Positions 20,987-30,092 of a DNA stretch of 64,000 nt are shown piece after piece. The translations under genes were made by a program, and so were the position numbers. This DNA comes from Candidatus Blautia stercorigallinarum (GTDB lineage Bacteria; Bacillota; Clostridia; Lachnospirales; Lachnospiraceae). The stretch covers positions 1 through 64,000 of the forward strand of contig DXIQ01000038.1 in the NCBI GenBank assembly GCA_019112785.1, given 5' to 3'. The notes beneath the pieces were generated by a model that saw only the letters and a program-made list of their open reading frames with translations, searched no databases and was not told the DNA's origin. Position 1 is the first letter of the stretch. Every line of letters begins with the position of its first letter.

Positions 20987-21988
20987 TTGATTGAAGTAAG
21001 GAATCTTGTAAAAAAGTACGGAGATCATGTGGCTGTAGATCACCTGAATTTCACCGTGGAAAAGGGAAAAATTTACGGTTTTCTCGGTCCAAACGGCGCA
21101 GGAAAATCTACTACCATGAACATGATTACCGGATACATTGCATCTACAGAAGGGGATATTCTTATTGACGGACACAATATCCTGGAGGAGCCGGAGGAGG
21201 CAAAGAAGAAGATCGGATATCTTCCGGAGCTGCCGCCGCTGTATCAGGATATGACTGCAAGAGAATATCTGGAATTTGCAGCAGAACTGAAAGGGATTCC
21301 AAAGGAGAAGCGGCAGGGAAATATCAATGGAGTTATGTCAACCACAAAAATACAGAATGTGAAGGACAGACTGATCAAAAACCTGTCAAAAGGGTACAAG
21401 CAGAGGGTAGGACTTGCCCAGGCCCTTCTGGGCTATCCGGAGATCATTATCCTGGATGAGCCTACTGTGGGACTGGATCCAAAGCAGATCATAGAGATCA
21501 GAGATCTGATAAAGAGCCTTGGAAAAAATCATACGGTGATCTTAAGTTCTCATATTCTGTCAGAGGTAAGCGCAGTCTGCGATTATGTGCTGATCATTGA
21601 TAAGGGAAAGCTGGTGGCCAGCGACTCTCCGGAAAATCTCAGCCGTCTTATGTCCGGAGCAAATTCTCTGGAAATGACTGTAAAAGGTAAAGAAAGTGAG
21701 ATCAGAAAGGCTCTGGATCTGGTAGAAAATATTGAAGATGTGGTTTACCATAATTCTATTGTTCCAGGGGCATGTGACTTCACCATAAAAATTTCCGGAG
21801 ATGTGGATATGAGAGAAAACATTTTCTTTGCTCTTGCAGAAGCAAAGTGTCCTATTTTGAAAATGCAGTCCTCCAATATGTCTCTGGAAGAAGTCTTCCT
21901 GAAACTGACAGATGACAGAAACCCGGGAGGACGTCCGGCAGAGGAGGAAATTTTTGAAGACGAGATTGAAGAGGAGGGAGAAGAATAA
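20987..21988 (+). CDS. ABC transporter ATP-binding protein (GldA-like)
   Basis: The 333-aa protein is an ABC ATPase: Walker A GPNGAGKST at about 35-43, signature LSKGYKQR, Walker B IIILDEPT, and the H-loop histidine in SSHILSE. The C-terminal 30 residues are strongly acidic (EEEIFEDEIEEEGEE). A TTG start is used, with AAGGAGG 7 nt upstream and the expected MIEVRNLVKKYG start. It heads a four-gene set with an ABC-2 permease, a GldG-like protein and a DUF4340 protein. The same set occurs in many non-gliding bacteria. Substrate unknown. Confidence 0.9.
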   Translation: MIEVRNLVKKYGDHVAVDHLNFTVEKGKIYGFLGPNGAGKSTTMNMITGYIASTEGDILIDGHNILEEPEEAKKKIGYLPELPPLYQDMTAREYLEFAAELKGIPKEKRQGNINGVMSTTKIQNVKDRLIKNLSKGYKQRVGLAQALLGYPEIIILDEPTVGLDPKQIIEIRDLIKSLGKNHTVILSSHILSEVSAVCDYVLIIDKGKLVASDSPENLSRLMSGANSLEMTVKGKESEIRKALDLVENIEDVVYHNSIVPGACDFTIKISGDVDMRENIFFALAEAKCPILKMQSSNMSLEEVFLKLTDDRNPGGRPAEEEIFEDEIEEEGEE

Positions 21989-21990
21989 TT

Positions 21991-22854
21991 ATGCTGGCAG
22001 TCTATAAAAAAGAGTTGAGAAGTTACCTGACTTCCATGATCGGATATGTATTTATCGCTTTTATCCTGCTGATCCTGGGGATTTATTTTACTGCTTATAA
22101 TCTCCAGTATGCAAGCCCGGATTTCGGCGCTACTTTAAGCGCAGTGACATTTCTTTTTCTGATCATTACTCCCATACTTACTATGCGGATACTTTCAGAA
22201 GAAAAGAAAAATAAAACAGATCAGCTGCTGCTTACAGCTCCTGTACCGGTGTGGAAGATCGTAATGGGAAAATATCTCAGTATGATCACCATATATCTGA
22301 TACCTGTGGTGATCGTGGGACTTTATCCTTTTATTATGGGAAGATACGGAACTGTTTCCTATACTACTACTTATACGGCAGTTTTTGGATTTTTCCTTTT
22401 GGGATGTGCGCAGATCGCTGTAGGACTTTTCCTTTCTTCTATAACTGAGAGCCAGATCATTGCGGCAGTGATAACCTTTGCCGTTTTGTTCTGCAGCTAT
22501 GTAATGGATGGGATCTCCAGTTTCTTTTCCAGTACATCCAGCGCTTCCTTTATGACTTTTCTAGTAATTTCAGTATTGATCGCCCTGGTGGTATATCAGA
22601 TGACAAAGGATATGATCTTATCTTCTGTTTTAGGGATCGTACTGATCGCCGTGAATGTTGTGCTGTACATCGTAAAGTCCAGTCTCTATGAAGGTCTGAT
22701 CCAGAAGCTGCTGGATCTCCTGTCTATTGCCAATCATTACGACAGTTTCGTAGGGGGGATCTTAGATGTGTCAGGAATTATTTATATGTTGTCCGTTATC
22801 TGCATTTTTGTTTTTCTTACCATTCAGTGTATACAAAAACGGCGTTGGAGCTAA
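21991..22854 (+). CDS. ABC transporter permease (GldF-like, ABC-2 family)
   Basis: This 287-aa integral membrane protein has about six hydrophobic segments and begins MLAVYKKELRSYLTSMIGYVF, the usual N-terminus of GldF/NosY-type ABC-2 permeases. The motif LRILSEEKKNKTDQLL-like stretch ('MRILSEEKKNKTDQLLLTAP') is characteristic of this family. It starts 2 bp after the ATPase stop codon, so the two subunits are probably coupled. Confidence 0.88.
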   Translation: MLAVYKKELRSYLTSMIGYVFIAFILLILGIYFTAYNLQYASPDFGATLSAVTFLFLIITPILTMRILSEEKKNKTDQLLLTAPVPVWKIVMGKYLSMITIYLIPVVIVGLYPFIMGRYGTVSYTTTYTAVFGFFLLGCAQIAVGLFLSSITESQIIAAVITFAVLFCSYVMDGISSFFSSTSSASFMTFLVISVLIALVVYQMTKDMILSSVLGIVLIAVNVVLYIVKSSLYEGLIQKLLDLLSIANHYDSFVGGILDVSGIIYMLSVICIFVFLTIQCIQKRRWS

Positions 22855-22875
22855 ATTTGGAAAGGAGATGCAGAT

Positions 22876-24393
22876 ATGAATCAGCCAAAAAAGAAATTCA
22901 GTTTTAAAAAATTGAAAGAAAAAATAAATATTAAGAATATTATTAGTAATATTAAAGAAAAAAGACTGGAAAATAAAAAGGTTCTCAGACATGGATCCTA
23001 TAGTATCGGCGTAATGGCTATTGTTATTGCCATAGTGGTGGTGTTAAATCTGGTTATCCAGGAACTTCCTTCCAGCTTCAGAGAGATCGATCTCAGCAGT
23101 GAAAAACTCTACACTATCGGGGACCAGACAAAAGAATTGCTGGACGATCTGGATAAAGATGTAGACCTGTATTATATTGCTCAGGATGGAACGGAAAGCA
23201 CAGATATCCAGCGGCTTTTGGAAAGATATGAGGAAAGATCAGAACATATAAAAGTAGAGCAGAAAGATCCGGCCGTTTACCCCACCTTCACCCAGCAGTA
23301 TACTTCAGATTCTGTAAGTAACAATAGTATTATTGTAGTGTGCGGAGATAAGAGCAGGGTAGTAAACTACAGTGATATGTATGAGACAAGTATCAATTAC
23401 CAGACTTATACACAGGAGACAACGGCTTTCGATGGTGAAGGGCAGCTTACCAGTGCTATTAATTATGTGATTTCTGATGATATGCCGGTCCTGTATACTC
23501 TGGAAGGACATAATGAAGCCTCTATGGGTACCGCTATGACAGAGACAATACAGAAGGCCAATATTGAGATCCAGTCCCTGAATTTGCTGACTCAGGATAG
23601 TGTTCCGGAGGATGCCTCCTGTCTGTTTATTTTCGCGCCGTCTACAGATTTATCTGAAGATGAAGCCAATAAGATCATCGAGTACCTGGAAAACGGCGGT
23701 AAGGCGCTGATCATTTCCAATTATACAGATGAAGAGATGCCTAATTTTGAGTCTGTCCTGGAAAATTACGGAGTACGTCCGGTAGACGGTATTGTAATGG
23801 AAGGAGATACTGCTCATTACATTTCTCAGAATCCTTACTACCTGCTTCCTAATATTGAAAGTAACGATGTGACTTCCGGTCTGTCTTCTCAAAGCAGATA
23901 CGTGCTTATGCCTCTGGCTCAGGGAATTGAAACCCTGGATAATATCAGAGATTCTCTTGATATACAGAGTATCCTTACAACCTCTGACAGCGCATATTCC
24001 AAGACGGATCTGGAAAATATGCAGACCATGGAAAAGGAAAGCTCAGATATCGACGGTCCTTTTGACCTGGGAGTTTCCATTACGGAAGATGTGGGAGACG
24101 ACGCCCAGACCCAGATTGTTTATTTCGCTTCCAGCAGTATTTTCGATGACACTATTGACAGTTATGTATCCGGCACAAACTATGAGCTTTTATCCTCTTC
24201 TCTTTCCTGGTTATGCCAGTCTGAGGAAGATAACACAAATACGATCTCTATCCCAAGCAAAAGTCTGGATACATCAATGCTGACAATTTCAGCAGCAGAC
24301 GTAAATTTCTGGAGTATTTTTGTAACAGCAGTAATACCGGTTTGTATTTTACTTATTGGTTTCGGAATCTGGATGAAGAGGAGAAAACAGTAA
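22876..24393 (+). CDS. GldG-like ABC-type auxiliary protein
   Basis: This 505-aa protein has a basic N-terminal tail (about 1-40, mostly lysine), one membrane segment (about 46-66), a large extracytoplasmic GldG/IFT52-like domain (EKLYTIGDQTKELLDDLDKDV, then VLYTLEGHNEASMG) and a C-terminal membrane segment before a short KRRKQ tail. In Flavobacteria GldG partners GldA and GldF. In Firmicutes the role is unknown, and no motility system is implied here. It overlaps nothing and lies 21 bp after the permease. Confidence 0.85.
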   Translation: MNQPKKKFSFKKLKEKINIKNIISNIKEKRLENKKVLRHGSYSIGVMAIVIAIVVVLNLVIQELPSSFREIDLSSEKLYTIGDQTKELLDDLDKDVDLYYIAQDGTESTDIQRLLERYEERSEHIKVEQKDPAVYPTFTQQYTSDSVSNNSIIVVCGDKSRVVNYSDMYETSINYQTYTQETTAFDGEGQLTSAINYVISDDMPVLYTLEGHNEASMGTAMTETIQKANIEIQSLNLLTQDSVPEDASCLFIFAPSTDLSEDEANKIIEYLENGGKALIISNYTDEEMPNFESVLENYGVRPVDGIVMEGDTAHYISQNPYYLLPNIESNDVTSGLSSQSRYVLMPLAQGIETLDNIRDSLDIQSILTTSDSAYSKTDLENMQTMEKESSDIDGPFDLGVSITEDVGDDAQTQIVYFASSSIFDDTIDSYVSGTNYELLSSSLSWLCQSEEDNTNTISIPSKSLDTSMLTISAADVNFWSIFVTAVIPVCILLIGFGIWMKRRKQ

Positions 24394-24394
24394 T

Positions 24395-25882
24395 ATGAAG
24401 AACAAAAAGGGTTTAATCGTTGGAATTATTATTTTAGTTCTTTTACTTGGAGCATATTTTCTGCTCAGATATCTAAACCTTGACGAGGAAGATACAGAGG
24501 AAGGGGATGCTTCGGAAACAGTTTTTGAAATTGATGCAGATGATATCAGCAATATTCAGATTGTTTCCGGAGAGAATACCTTTGATTTTTCTCATGGGGA
24601 TGATACCTGGAGCTATGTGGAAGATGATAAGTTCCCCCTCAGTGAATCGGCAGTTCTGGATAAAGTATCTGCGTTGACATCTGTGTCTTCTATGCGGACT
24701 ATCGAGGATCCGGATAATTTAGCGGATTTTGGTCTGGAAAATCCTGAAGTGACTGCTACGGTAACTGATACAGATGGTAATGAGACAGAACTGGCCCTGG
24801 GGGCGACAAATGACGCGGTTTCCGGATGTTATATGAGCATGAATGGAGATACAAGTAAGATTTATCTGGTGGATACCACTCTGAAGACAAATTTGGAGTT
24901 TGATCTAAGTGATATTGCAGAAAAAGAAGATATTCCAAGTATTACAGGAAGCACTATAACCAGTATAACGATCCAAAAACCGGAAGGAACTGCAAGACTG
25001 TTTCAGGACAGCGGCTCTGAAACCGGATGGACTTTTGAAGATACAGATGGAAGCACAGTACCTGCAGATAGTTCTTTAGTATCTACTTATACCGGAAACT
25101 TTTCCGCTTTGGCCTGGACAAATTATGTTACTTATGATCTGAGTGACCTGGGTGCCTACGGACTTGAGGATCCTACTGTGATCACAGTGGATTATCAGCA
25201 GGAGGAAGAAGGGGACAGCTCTGATACAGAAAGCAGTGATGACAGCGCAGAAGAAACAGCAGATGATTCCACCGAGAATGATACAGAGGAAGATTCTACG
25301 GTGACTGTGGATAAACAGATGGTCATGCTGGTAGGCAGCCAGACAGAGGATGGAAACTATTATTATGGAAAACTCCAAGATAATTCCTGTATATATACTA
25401 TAGGAGTTTCTACGATCCAGAATATTACGGATATGAAGAAAGAGGATTTCCTCAGCAAAAAAGTGGCAGATTATTCCTTTGCAGACCTTGACACTGTAAC
25501 TTTTACAAGGAACGGAGAAACATATGCGGCATCTAAAGAGACAGTGGAAAGCGAAGATGAAGATGGTGAAACAACAGAAGAAACAAAATATCTGATCAAT
25601 GATAAGGAAATAGAAACCACAGACTTTAATAGTTTTTATAATTTGATCACAGCTATGACATGGCAGAGTCAGGATGAAAATGCTCAGCCTTCCGGAGAAC
25701 CTGATCTATCTGTTAATTTCTATAAAGAGGGCGGAATTAATGTAACTGTAGATTATTATTCCTATGATACAAACTTCTACCTTGTTATAGATTCAAAAGG
25801 AAATCATTCATTAGTGAATAAGATGGATGTAAGAGAACTTCTGGATAAATTTGATTCTGCAATGGAAGAGTTGAAAGAGTAA
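24395..25882 (+). CDS. DUF4340 domain-containing protein
   Basis: This 495-aa protein has a single N-terminal membrane anchor (residues 6-24) and a large, strongly acidic extracytoplasmic part with repeated DUF4340-type units (for example 'FGLENPEVTATVTDTDG' and 'YGLEDPTVITVDYQ'). A low-complexity acidic insert rich in Glu, Asp, Ser and Thr lies at about 268-305. DUF4340 proteins regularly follow GldA-F-G sets and are presumed to be part of the transporter. It starts 1 bp after the gldG-like stop. A terminator follows. Confidence 0.85.
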   Translation: MKNKKGLIVGIIILVLLLGAYFLLRYLNLDEEDTEEGDASETVFEIDADDISNIQIVSGENTFDFSHGDDTWSYVEDDKFPLSESAVLDKVSALTSVSSMRTIEDPDNLADFGLENPEVTATVTDTDGNETELALGATNDAVSGCYMSMNGDTSKIYLVDTTLKTNLEFDLSDIAEKEDIPSITGSTITSITIQKPEGTARLFQDSGSETGWTFEDTDGSTVPADSSLVSTYTGNFSALAWTNYVTYDLSDLGAYGLEDPTVITVDYQQEEEGDSSDTESSDDSAEETADDSTENDTEEDSTVTVDKQMVMLVGSQTEDGNYYYGKLQDNSCIYTIGVSTIQNITDMKKEDFLSKKVADYSFADLDTVTFTRNGETYAASKETVESEDEDGETTEETKYLINDKEIETTDFNSFYNLITAMTWQSQDENAQPSGEPDLSVNFYKEGGINVTVDYYSYDTNFYLVIDSKGNHSLVNKMDVRELLDKFDSAMEELKE

Positions 25883-25890
25883 TGTGATAA

Positions 25891-25906
25891 TGTTTCACGT
25901 GAAACA
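25891..25906. promoter_or_regulatory. parS site 1
   Basis: TGTTTCACGTGAAACA is the perfect 16-bp ParB-binding palindrome known from B. subtilis. It lies just after the DUF4340 stop codon, 1.9 kb before parA. Confidence 0.97.
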
Positions 25907-25933
25907 TTTAAGAAGATCTTTTATAAAGATTAT

Positions 25934-25963
25934 AAAAACCCCGATGCTTGCATCGGGGTTTTT
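25934..25963 (+). terminator. Intrinsic terminator after the Gld-like operon
   Basis: AAAAACCCCGATGC pairs with GCATCGGGGTTTTT around a two-base loop, and the T run is part of the stem. The core matches the hairpin inside the dispersed repeat at 14819 and 27126. Confidence 0.88.
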
Positions 25964-26041
25964 GACTATGAAATACCAGCTGCAACTGGTATTACGGTAG
26001 TTGTCAATCAGATATTTTCCACCAACTGACCACTTTATGAA

Positions 26042-26995
26042 TTATAAGTAAATATTCATTAATTCTACAAATCTGTTTGCATCTTCTAAATGAGGAAGAT
26101 GTTTTGTTTTCTCTAAATAGCAAGTTTCAATGGAAGGATTGATGTTGGTATACGAATTTTGAATATCCTTGCCGTTTTCTTCTCCTTCGCCAGTGATCAA
26201 TATAATACTCTGATTCGTTTCTCTAAGCGCATGATTGATACTGTTGTTTGTGTAGCAGCCGATTATGCTGGAAAGAAGGAATTTTGAATTACTGAAACCT
26301 TTATGAGCAGCTTCATAATAAGTATCTATCATTTCTGCGGTAACTTCAAAAGGATTATACAGATATTTTTCTGTAAACAGCAACTGAATATTGCTCTGGC
26401 AGGTGATCATATTGTAGACCAAGGTGCCAAATATAGGAAGTTCCAGAAGAAATTTATAAAGTTTACTTCTCTTGCTTGGAATTTTATTAAGAACCGTTAA
26501 TTCCGGCGGGTTTACTAAAAAAATCTTTCCGAAAAGAGAAGATTCATTATGACAGGCAAGTATGGAAAAAGATCCGGAATATCCACTGGCTATAATATCT
26601 GTTTTTTCATGAATGACATTTTTAATAAAATCAGAGATAAGCTGAACGTATAAGTAATTTGTATATGTAATTCTTGGCTTTTCGGAACGTCCGCATCCTA
26701 AAAGATCAATGGCATACACGGTATGGGATTTTGCCAGTTTATCGATAACATTTTTCCATTCGTAAGCTGAACTATATACTGTCAGATCATGGATCAATAA
26801 GATCGGTGAACCACTGCCTTTTTTCTTATAATATATTTTCCCGAATCTCCAGTTATAATAGTTATTAGCTGAAGATTTTAGCAGATCTTTTAACGTGGCA
26901 GAGGCAAAGATCAGGCGATTTATAAGATAAATAATACCTGTTGCCAAAGTAAATAAAATTCCAAGAGTAACTAATTTATGCTTATTCTTTTTCAT
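26042..26995 (-). CDS. Alpha/beta hydrolase
   Basis: The 317-aa protein has an N-terminal membrane anchor (about 9-28) and an alpha/beta-hydrolase fold. The oxyanion region is ILLIHDLTVYSSAYEW, the nucleophile elbow is GYSGS (Ser at about 150), an acidic loop follows ITGEGEEN, and the catalytic His is probably that in KTKHLPHLED near the end. The substrate is unknown. It is transcribed against the neighbouring genes and towards the origin, is more AT-rich than them, and lies between parS sites 1 and 2. It may be a later insertion. Confidence 0.85.
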   Translation of the reverse strand: MKKNKHKLVTLGILFTLATGIIYLINRLIFASATLKDLLKSSANNYYNWRFGKIYYKKKGSGSPILLIHDLTVYSSAYEWKNVIDKLAKSHTVYAIDLLGCGRSEKPRITYTNYLYVQLISDFIKNVIHEKTDIIASGYSGSFSILACHNESSLFGKIFLVNPPELTVLNKIPSKRSKLYKFLLELPIFGTLVYNMITCQSNIQLLFTEKYLYNPFEVTAEMIDTYYEAAHKGFSNSKFLLSSIIGCYTNNSINHALRETNQSIILITGEGEENGKDIQNSYTNINPSIETCYLEKTKHLPHLEDANRFVELMNIYL

Positions 26996-27022
26996 TCTGA
27001 TGTAGATACCTCCCCTTATTTA

Positions 27023-27050
27023 TTCCCGCAGGCAACGAGCCAAGCAGACA
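27023..27050 (-). repeat. Short dispersed repeat, copy 2
   Basis: GCAGGCAACGAGCCAAGCAG and flanks match 1454-1480. It lies about 30 bp upstream of the alpha/beta hydrolase start, in the same orientation as copy 1 upstream of plsC. Further GC-rich sequence (27050-27125) links it to the palindromic repeat at 27126. Confidence 0.5.
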
Positions 27051-27125
27051 TGCGGACATGCCCATTTGGCGGTGCTGTGTGCCAGTGGCATGCGTTTAGC
27101 ACCGACCGAAGTGGAACGTAGACCT

Positions 27126-27203
27126 GCCGCGATGGTCTGATACCACGATGCTTGCATCACTGCTAGTTTGATGTCCCGTATGCTTGCATCGGGGTCTTTG
27201 ACT
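27126..27203 (-). repeat. Dispersed palindromic repeat, copy 2 (inverted)
   Basis: This is the reverse complement of the repeat at 14819-14896, with a few substitutions and the same ends (AGTCAAAGACC and TATCAGACCATCGCGG). It lies in the 822-bp gap 26996-27817 between the hydrolase and parA, which has no gene. Confidence 0.65.
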
Positions 27204-27347
27204 TTCGCGTATACTAAGTTGTATTCAGGTGTATTCTGATCCTTTTTGATTAAAGATCTTCAGGTTTAGATTTACTATTATATTATAAAACATAGTTATT
27301 AATTATACAAGAAAAATCACCTGGAAGATTCCTCCGGCATAAAGTAA

Positions 27348-27363
27348 TGTTTCACGTGAAACA
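27348..27363. promoter_or_regulatory. parS site 2
   Basis: Perfect TGTTTCACGTGAAACA, 455 bp before parA. Confidence 0.97.
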
Positions 27364-27422
27364 TTAAAACATGAACAAGAAAAATTTGAAACTTTATACT
27401 TTTTTCATTAAAACATAAAAAA

Positions 27423-27438
27423 TGTTTCACGTGAAACA
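27423..27438. promoter_or_regulatory. parS site 3
   Basis: Perfect TGTTTCACGTGAAACA, 75 bp from parS 2 and 380 bp before parA. It forms a pair with site 2 on about the same DNA face (75 bp is about seven turns). Confidence 0.97.
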
Positions 27439-27496
27439 TTTTTATAGAAATGCGTATGGAAAGATGTTATAATAATTTTGAAAGTTTTAAGATTTT

Positions 27497-27693
27497 ATGA
27501 TACCAGGGTCAAAAGGTCATCCACCACCTGTGCTTGCACAGTGGTGGATGATGATGATGACCTTGAGACCCGCCAAAATATGAGGACGTAGTGGGGCAGG
27601 GATCCCATGGAGTCCGAATATTTTGCAGGATTGTGGGAGCGCGAAGTGCGGAACAATCCGCAGGTATCATAGTTGGGGCCTTTTGACCCCAAC
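27497..27693. repeat. Multi-hairpin palindromic element before parA
   Basis: Outer arms ATGATACC (27497-27504) and GGTATCAT (27663-27670) enclose three stem-loops. The first is a long hairpin at about 27511-27563 (AAGGTCAT/ATGACCTT, CCACCAC/GTGGTGG, CTGTGC/GCACAG). The second is at about 27573-27626 (CAAAATAT/ATATTTTG). The third is at about 27629-27659 (GGATTGT/ACAATCC). A fourth hairpin, GTTGGGG/CCCCAAC, follows at 27672-27693. No reading frame is convincing. It looks like a miniature element or a structured RNA. Confidence 0.65.
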
Positions 27694-27817
27694 ATCATTT
27701 TATATTAGATACAGCAACAGGAGAATAAGAATTGGAGTACAGATATGCTTATGCTTTTTGCTGTATAAGTATAAAATCAGAAACCTTCTATTTTTATTAC
27801 GTTAAGGGGAAATATAA

Positions 27818-28588
27818 GTGGGAAGAATTATTGCAATTGCTAATCAAAAGGGCGGCGTAGGTAAATCAACCACAGCTATTAATCTTTCTGCGTGTTTAGC
27901 AGAACAAAACCAGAAGGTCCTGTTGATAGACATTGATCCACAGGGAAATGCCACCAGCGGGGTTGGAATTGACAAAAATGAAGCGGAAAATACCCTTTAT
28001 GAACTGCTGGTGGGGGAAAGTGAATTAAAAGATTGTATAATTGAAAATGTATATGATAATCTTTCACTGATACCTTCTAATGTGAATCTGGCCGGAGCGG
28101 AAATAGAGCTGGTGGGAATTGAAGGAAGAGAATTTCTTCTGAAAAATCAGATAGACACCATTAAGGATAATTATGATTTTATTATTATGGATTGTCCGCC
28201 ATCTCTCAATATCCTGACAATTAATGCCATGACTACCGCAGATTCTGTACTGGTCCCTATACAGTGTGAGTATTATGCGCTGGAAGGTCTGACACAGCTT
28301 ATACACACCATTGAACTGGTGAAAGAAAGGCTGAATCCCAATCTGATCATTGAAGGGGTTGTCTTTACTATGTATGACGCCAGAACGAATCTTTCTCTTC
28401 AGGTGGTGGAAAATGTAAAAGCTAATCTGAATCAGTCTATCTATAAGACGATCATTCCGAGAAATGTCAGACTGGCAGAAGCACCCAGCTATGGTATGCC
28501 TATTAATCTGTACGATACCCGGTCTGTAGGTGCGGAAAGCTACCGCCTTCTTGCAGATGAAGTTTTACATAGGGAGGATGAAGAATGA
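27818..28588 (+). CDS. parA: Chromosome partitioning ATPase ParA (Soj)
   Basis: ParA is a Walker-type ATPase that binds DNA and, with ParB at parS, drives origin segregation and can regulate DnaA. The 256-aa product has the deviant Walker A motif KGGVGKSTT at residues 10-18, the catalytic region DIDPQGNAT and Walker [14 protein letters not shown] start is used, preceded by AAGGGG. Its last 4 bp overlap parB. Confidence 0.97.
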   Translation: MGRIIAIANQKGGVGKSTTAINLSACLAEQNQKVLLIDIDPQGNATSGVGIDKNEAENTLYELLVGESELKDCIIENVYDNLSLIPSNVNLAGAEIELVGIEGREFLLKNQIDTIKDNYDFIIMDCPPSLNILTINAMTTADSVLVPIQCEYYALEGLTQLIHTIELVKERLNPNLIIEGVVFTMYDARTNLSLQVVENVKANLNQSIYKTIIPRNVRLAEAPSYGMPINLYDTRSVGAESYRLLADEVLHREDEE

Positions 28589-29514
28589 CAGGAAAAAAAG
28601 GCGGCTTAGGAAGAGGATTGGGCCGAGGACTGGATGCAATGATCAGTGACAGCTCAAAACCCAGACAGGAAGAAAAGAAAATAGAAAAATCCGCAGCGAA
28701 AGAGCAAGGCGGGGATTCAAAAGATAAGGTCATCATGGTTAAGATCGCTCAGGTGGAACCCAGCCGTAAACAGCCGAGAAAACAATTTGATGAGGATGCT
28801 TTACTTGAACTGGCAGAGTCTATAAAACAGTTCGGAGTGCTGCAGCCTCTGCTGGTACAGAAAAAAGAAGATTATTATGAGATCATTGCCGGTGAAAGAA
28901 GATGGAGAGCGTCAAAACTGGCAGGTATAAAAGAGATTCCTGTAATGGTTAAAGATTTTTCCGATCAGGAGGCTGTGGAAATTTCTCTTATTGAAAATAT
29001 ACAGAGAGAAAACCTGAATCCTATAGAGGAAGCAGCGGCTTATAAACGATTAATGGAAGAATTCCATCTGAAGCAGGATACTATCGCAGAACGGGTATCC
29101 AAGAGCAGAACCGCAGTGACGAATTCCATGAGGCTGTTGAAACTGGATGAGCGGGTACAGCAGATGCTTATAGATGAGATGCTTACCACAGGACATGCCA
29201 GAGCACTTCTTGCTATTGAAGATAAGGACACCCAGCATGCTGCGGCGGTAAAGGTTTTCGATGAAAAGCTCAGCGTAAGAGAGACAGAAAAACTGGTCAA
29301 AGAAATCCTGAATCCTCATCAGAAGGAGACGGAAAAAGAGAAAGACCGGGCGCAGAATCTTGTTTATGAACAGCTGGAAGAGAAGATTAAGGGAATCATA
29401 GGATCCAAGGTGGCGATCCGTCGGAAAAGTAAAGATAAGGGATGGATTGAGATCGCTTATTACTCTCAGGAAGAACTGGAACGGATCGTGGAACTTTTGG
29501 AGACTATCAGATAA
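28585..29514 (+). CDS. parB: Chromosome partitioning protein ParB (Spo0J)
   Basis: ParB binds parS and spreads as a CTP-dependent clamp. The 309-aa product has the N-terminal ParA-stimulating stretch ([16 protein letters not shown]), the CTP-binding ParB/Srx domain with [12 protein letters not shown], a helix-turn-helix ([24 protein letters not shown]) and a C-terminal dimerisation domain. It overlaps parA by 4 bp. Perfect parS sites lie 1.1-2.7 kb upstream. Confidence 0.97.
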   Translation: MTGKKGGLGRGLGRGLDAMISDSSKPRQEEKKIEKSAAKEQGGDSKDKVIMVKIAQVEPSRKQPRKQFDEDALLELAESIKQFGVLQPLLVQKKEDYYEIIAGERRWRASKLAGIKEIPVMVKDFSDQEAVEISLIENIQRENLNPIEEAAAYKRLMEEFHLKQDTIAERVSKSRTAVTNSMRLLKLDERVQQMLIDEMLTTGHARALLAIEDKDTQHAAAVKVFDEKLSVRETEKLVKEILNPHQKETEKEKDRAQNLVYEQLEEKIKGIIGSKVAIRRKSKDKGWIEIAYYSQEELERIVELLETIR

Positions 29515-29535
29515 AATGAAGGGGTCAGAATACAT

Positions 29536-30060
29536 ATGAATAATTTTTTAGAAGCGCTGCAGAATTACTCGGGAATTTTGCTCCTTTCCCTTCTGATCCT
29601 GGTGATCATACTTTTGGTCTGCATATTTAATCTTTCTCTGGGATTAAGCAGACTGAACAAAAAATACAAGATATTTATGAAGGGGAAAGACGGGCAGTCA
29701 CTGGAAAAACTGTTTAAAAGAAAATTTGACATGATCGAAAAGCTGGCCAGCAGCAGCGAGATCAACAGCGAAAATATCCAGAAAATGGAGAAACTTTACA
29801 ACGGTTCCCTGCATAAATACGGGATCGTAAAATACGATGCTTTTGAGGATATGGGGGGAAAACTGAGCTTTGTGCTTGCATTGCTGGATAAAGATAATAC
29901 AGGATTTCTCCTTAATGCCATACACAGCAGAGAAAATTGCTTTTTGTATATTAAAGAGATCGTAAATGGGGAATCCTATATTATGTTAAGTGATGAAGAA
30001 GTAGAAGCTTTAAAAAGAGCCATGAACTTTGGCATTGAAGAAAGTGAATTTGATATATAA
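29536..30060 (+). CDS. DUF4446 family protein
   Basis: This 174-aa protein has one N-terminal membrane segment (about 13-35), a coiled-coil region (about 55-90) and a compact C-terminal domain with YGIVKYDAFEDMGGKLSFVLALLD, characteristic of DUF4446. These proteins regularly follow parB in Clostridia, and their role is unknown. It lies 21 bp after parB and is probably co-transcribed. Confidence 0.85.
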   Translation: MNNFLEALQNYSGILLLSLLILVIILLVCIFNLSLGLSRLNKKYKIFMKGKDGQSLEKLFKRKFDMIEKLASSSEINSENIQKMEKLYNGSLHKYGIVKYDAFEDMGGKLSFVLALLDKDNTGFLLNAIHSRENCFLYIKEIVNGESYIMLSDEEVEALKRAMNFGIEESEFDI

Positions 30061-30092
30061 AAAATTATGTAAACTAGTAAGGAGAAATGAAA

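Noticed and set aside
30061-30092. T-box leader of serS
   Set aside because: The gap to the upstream gene is only 32 bp, too short for a T-box.
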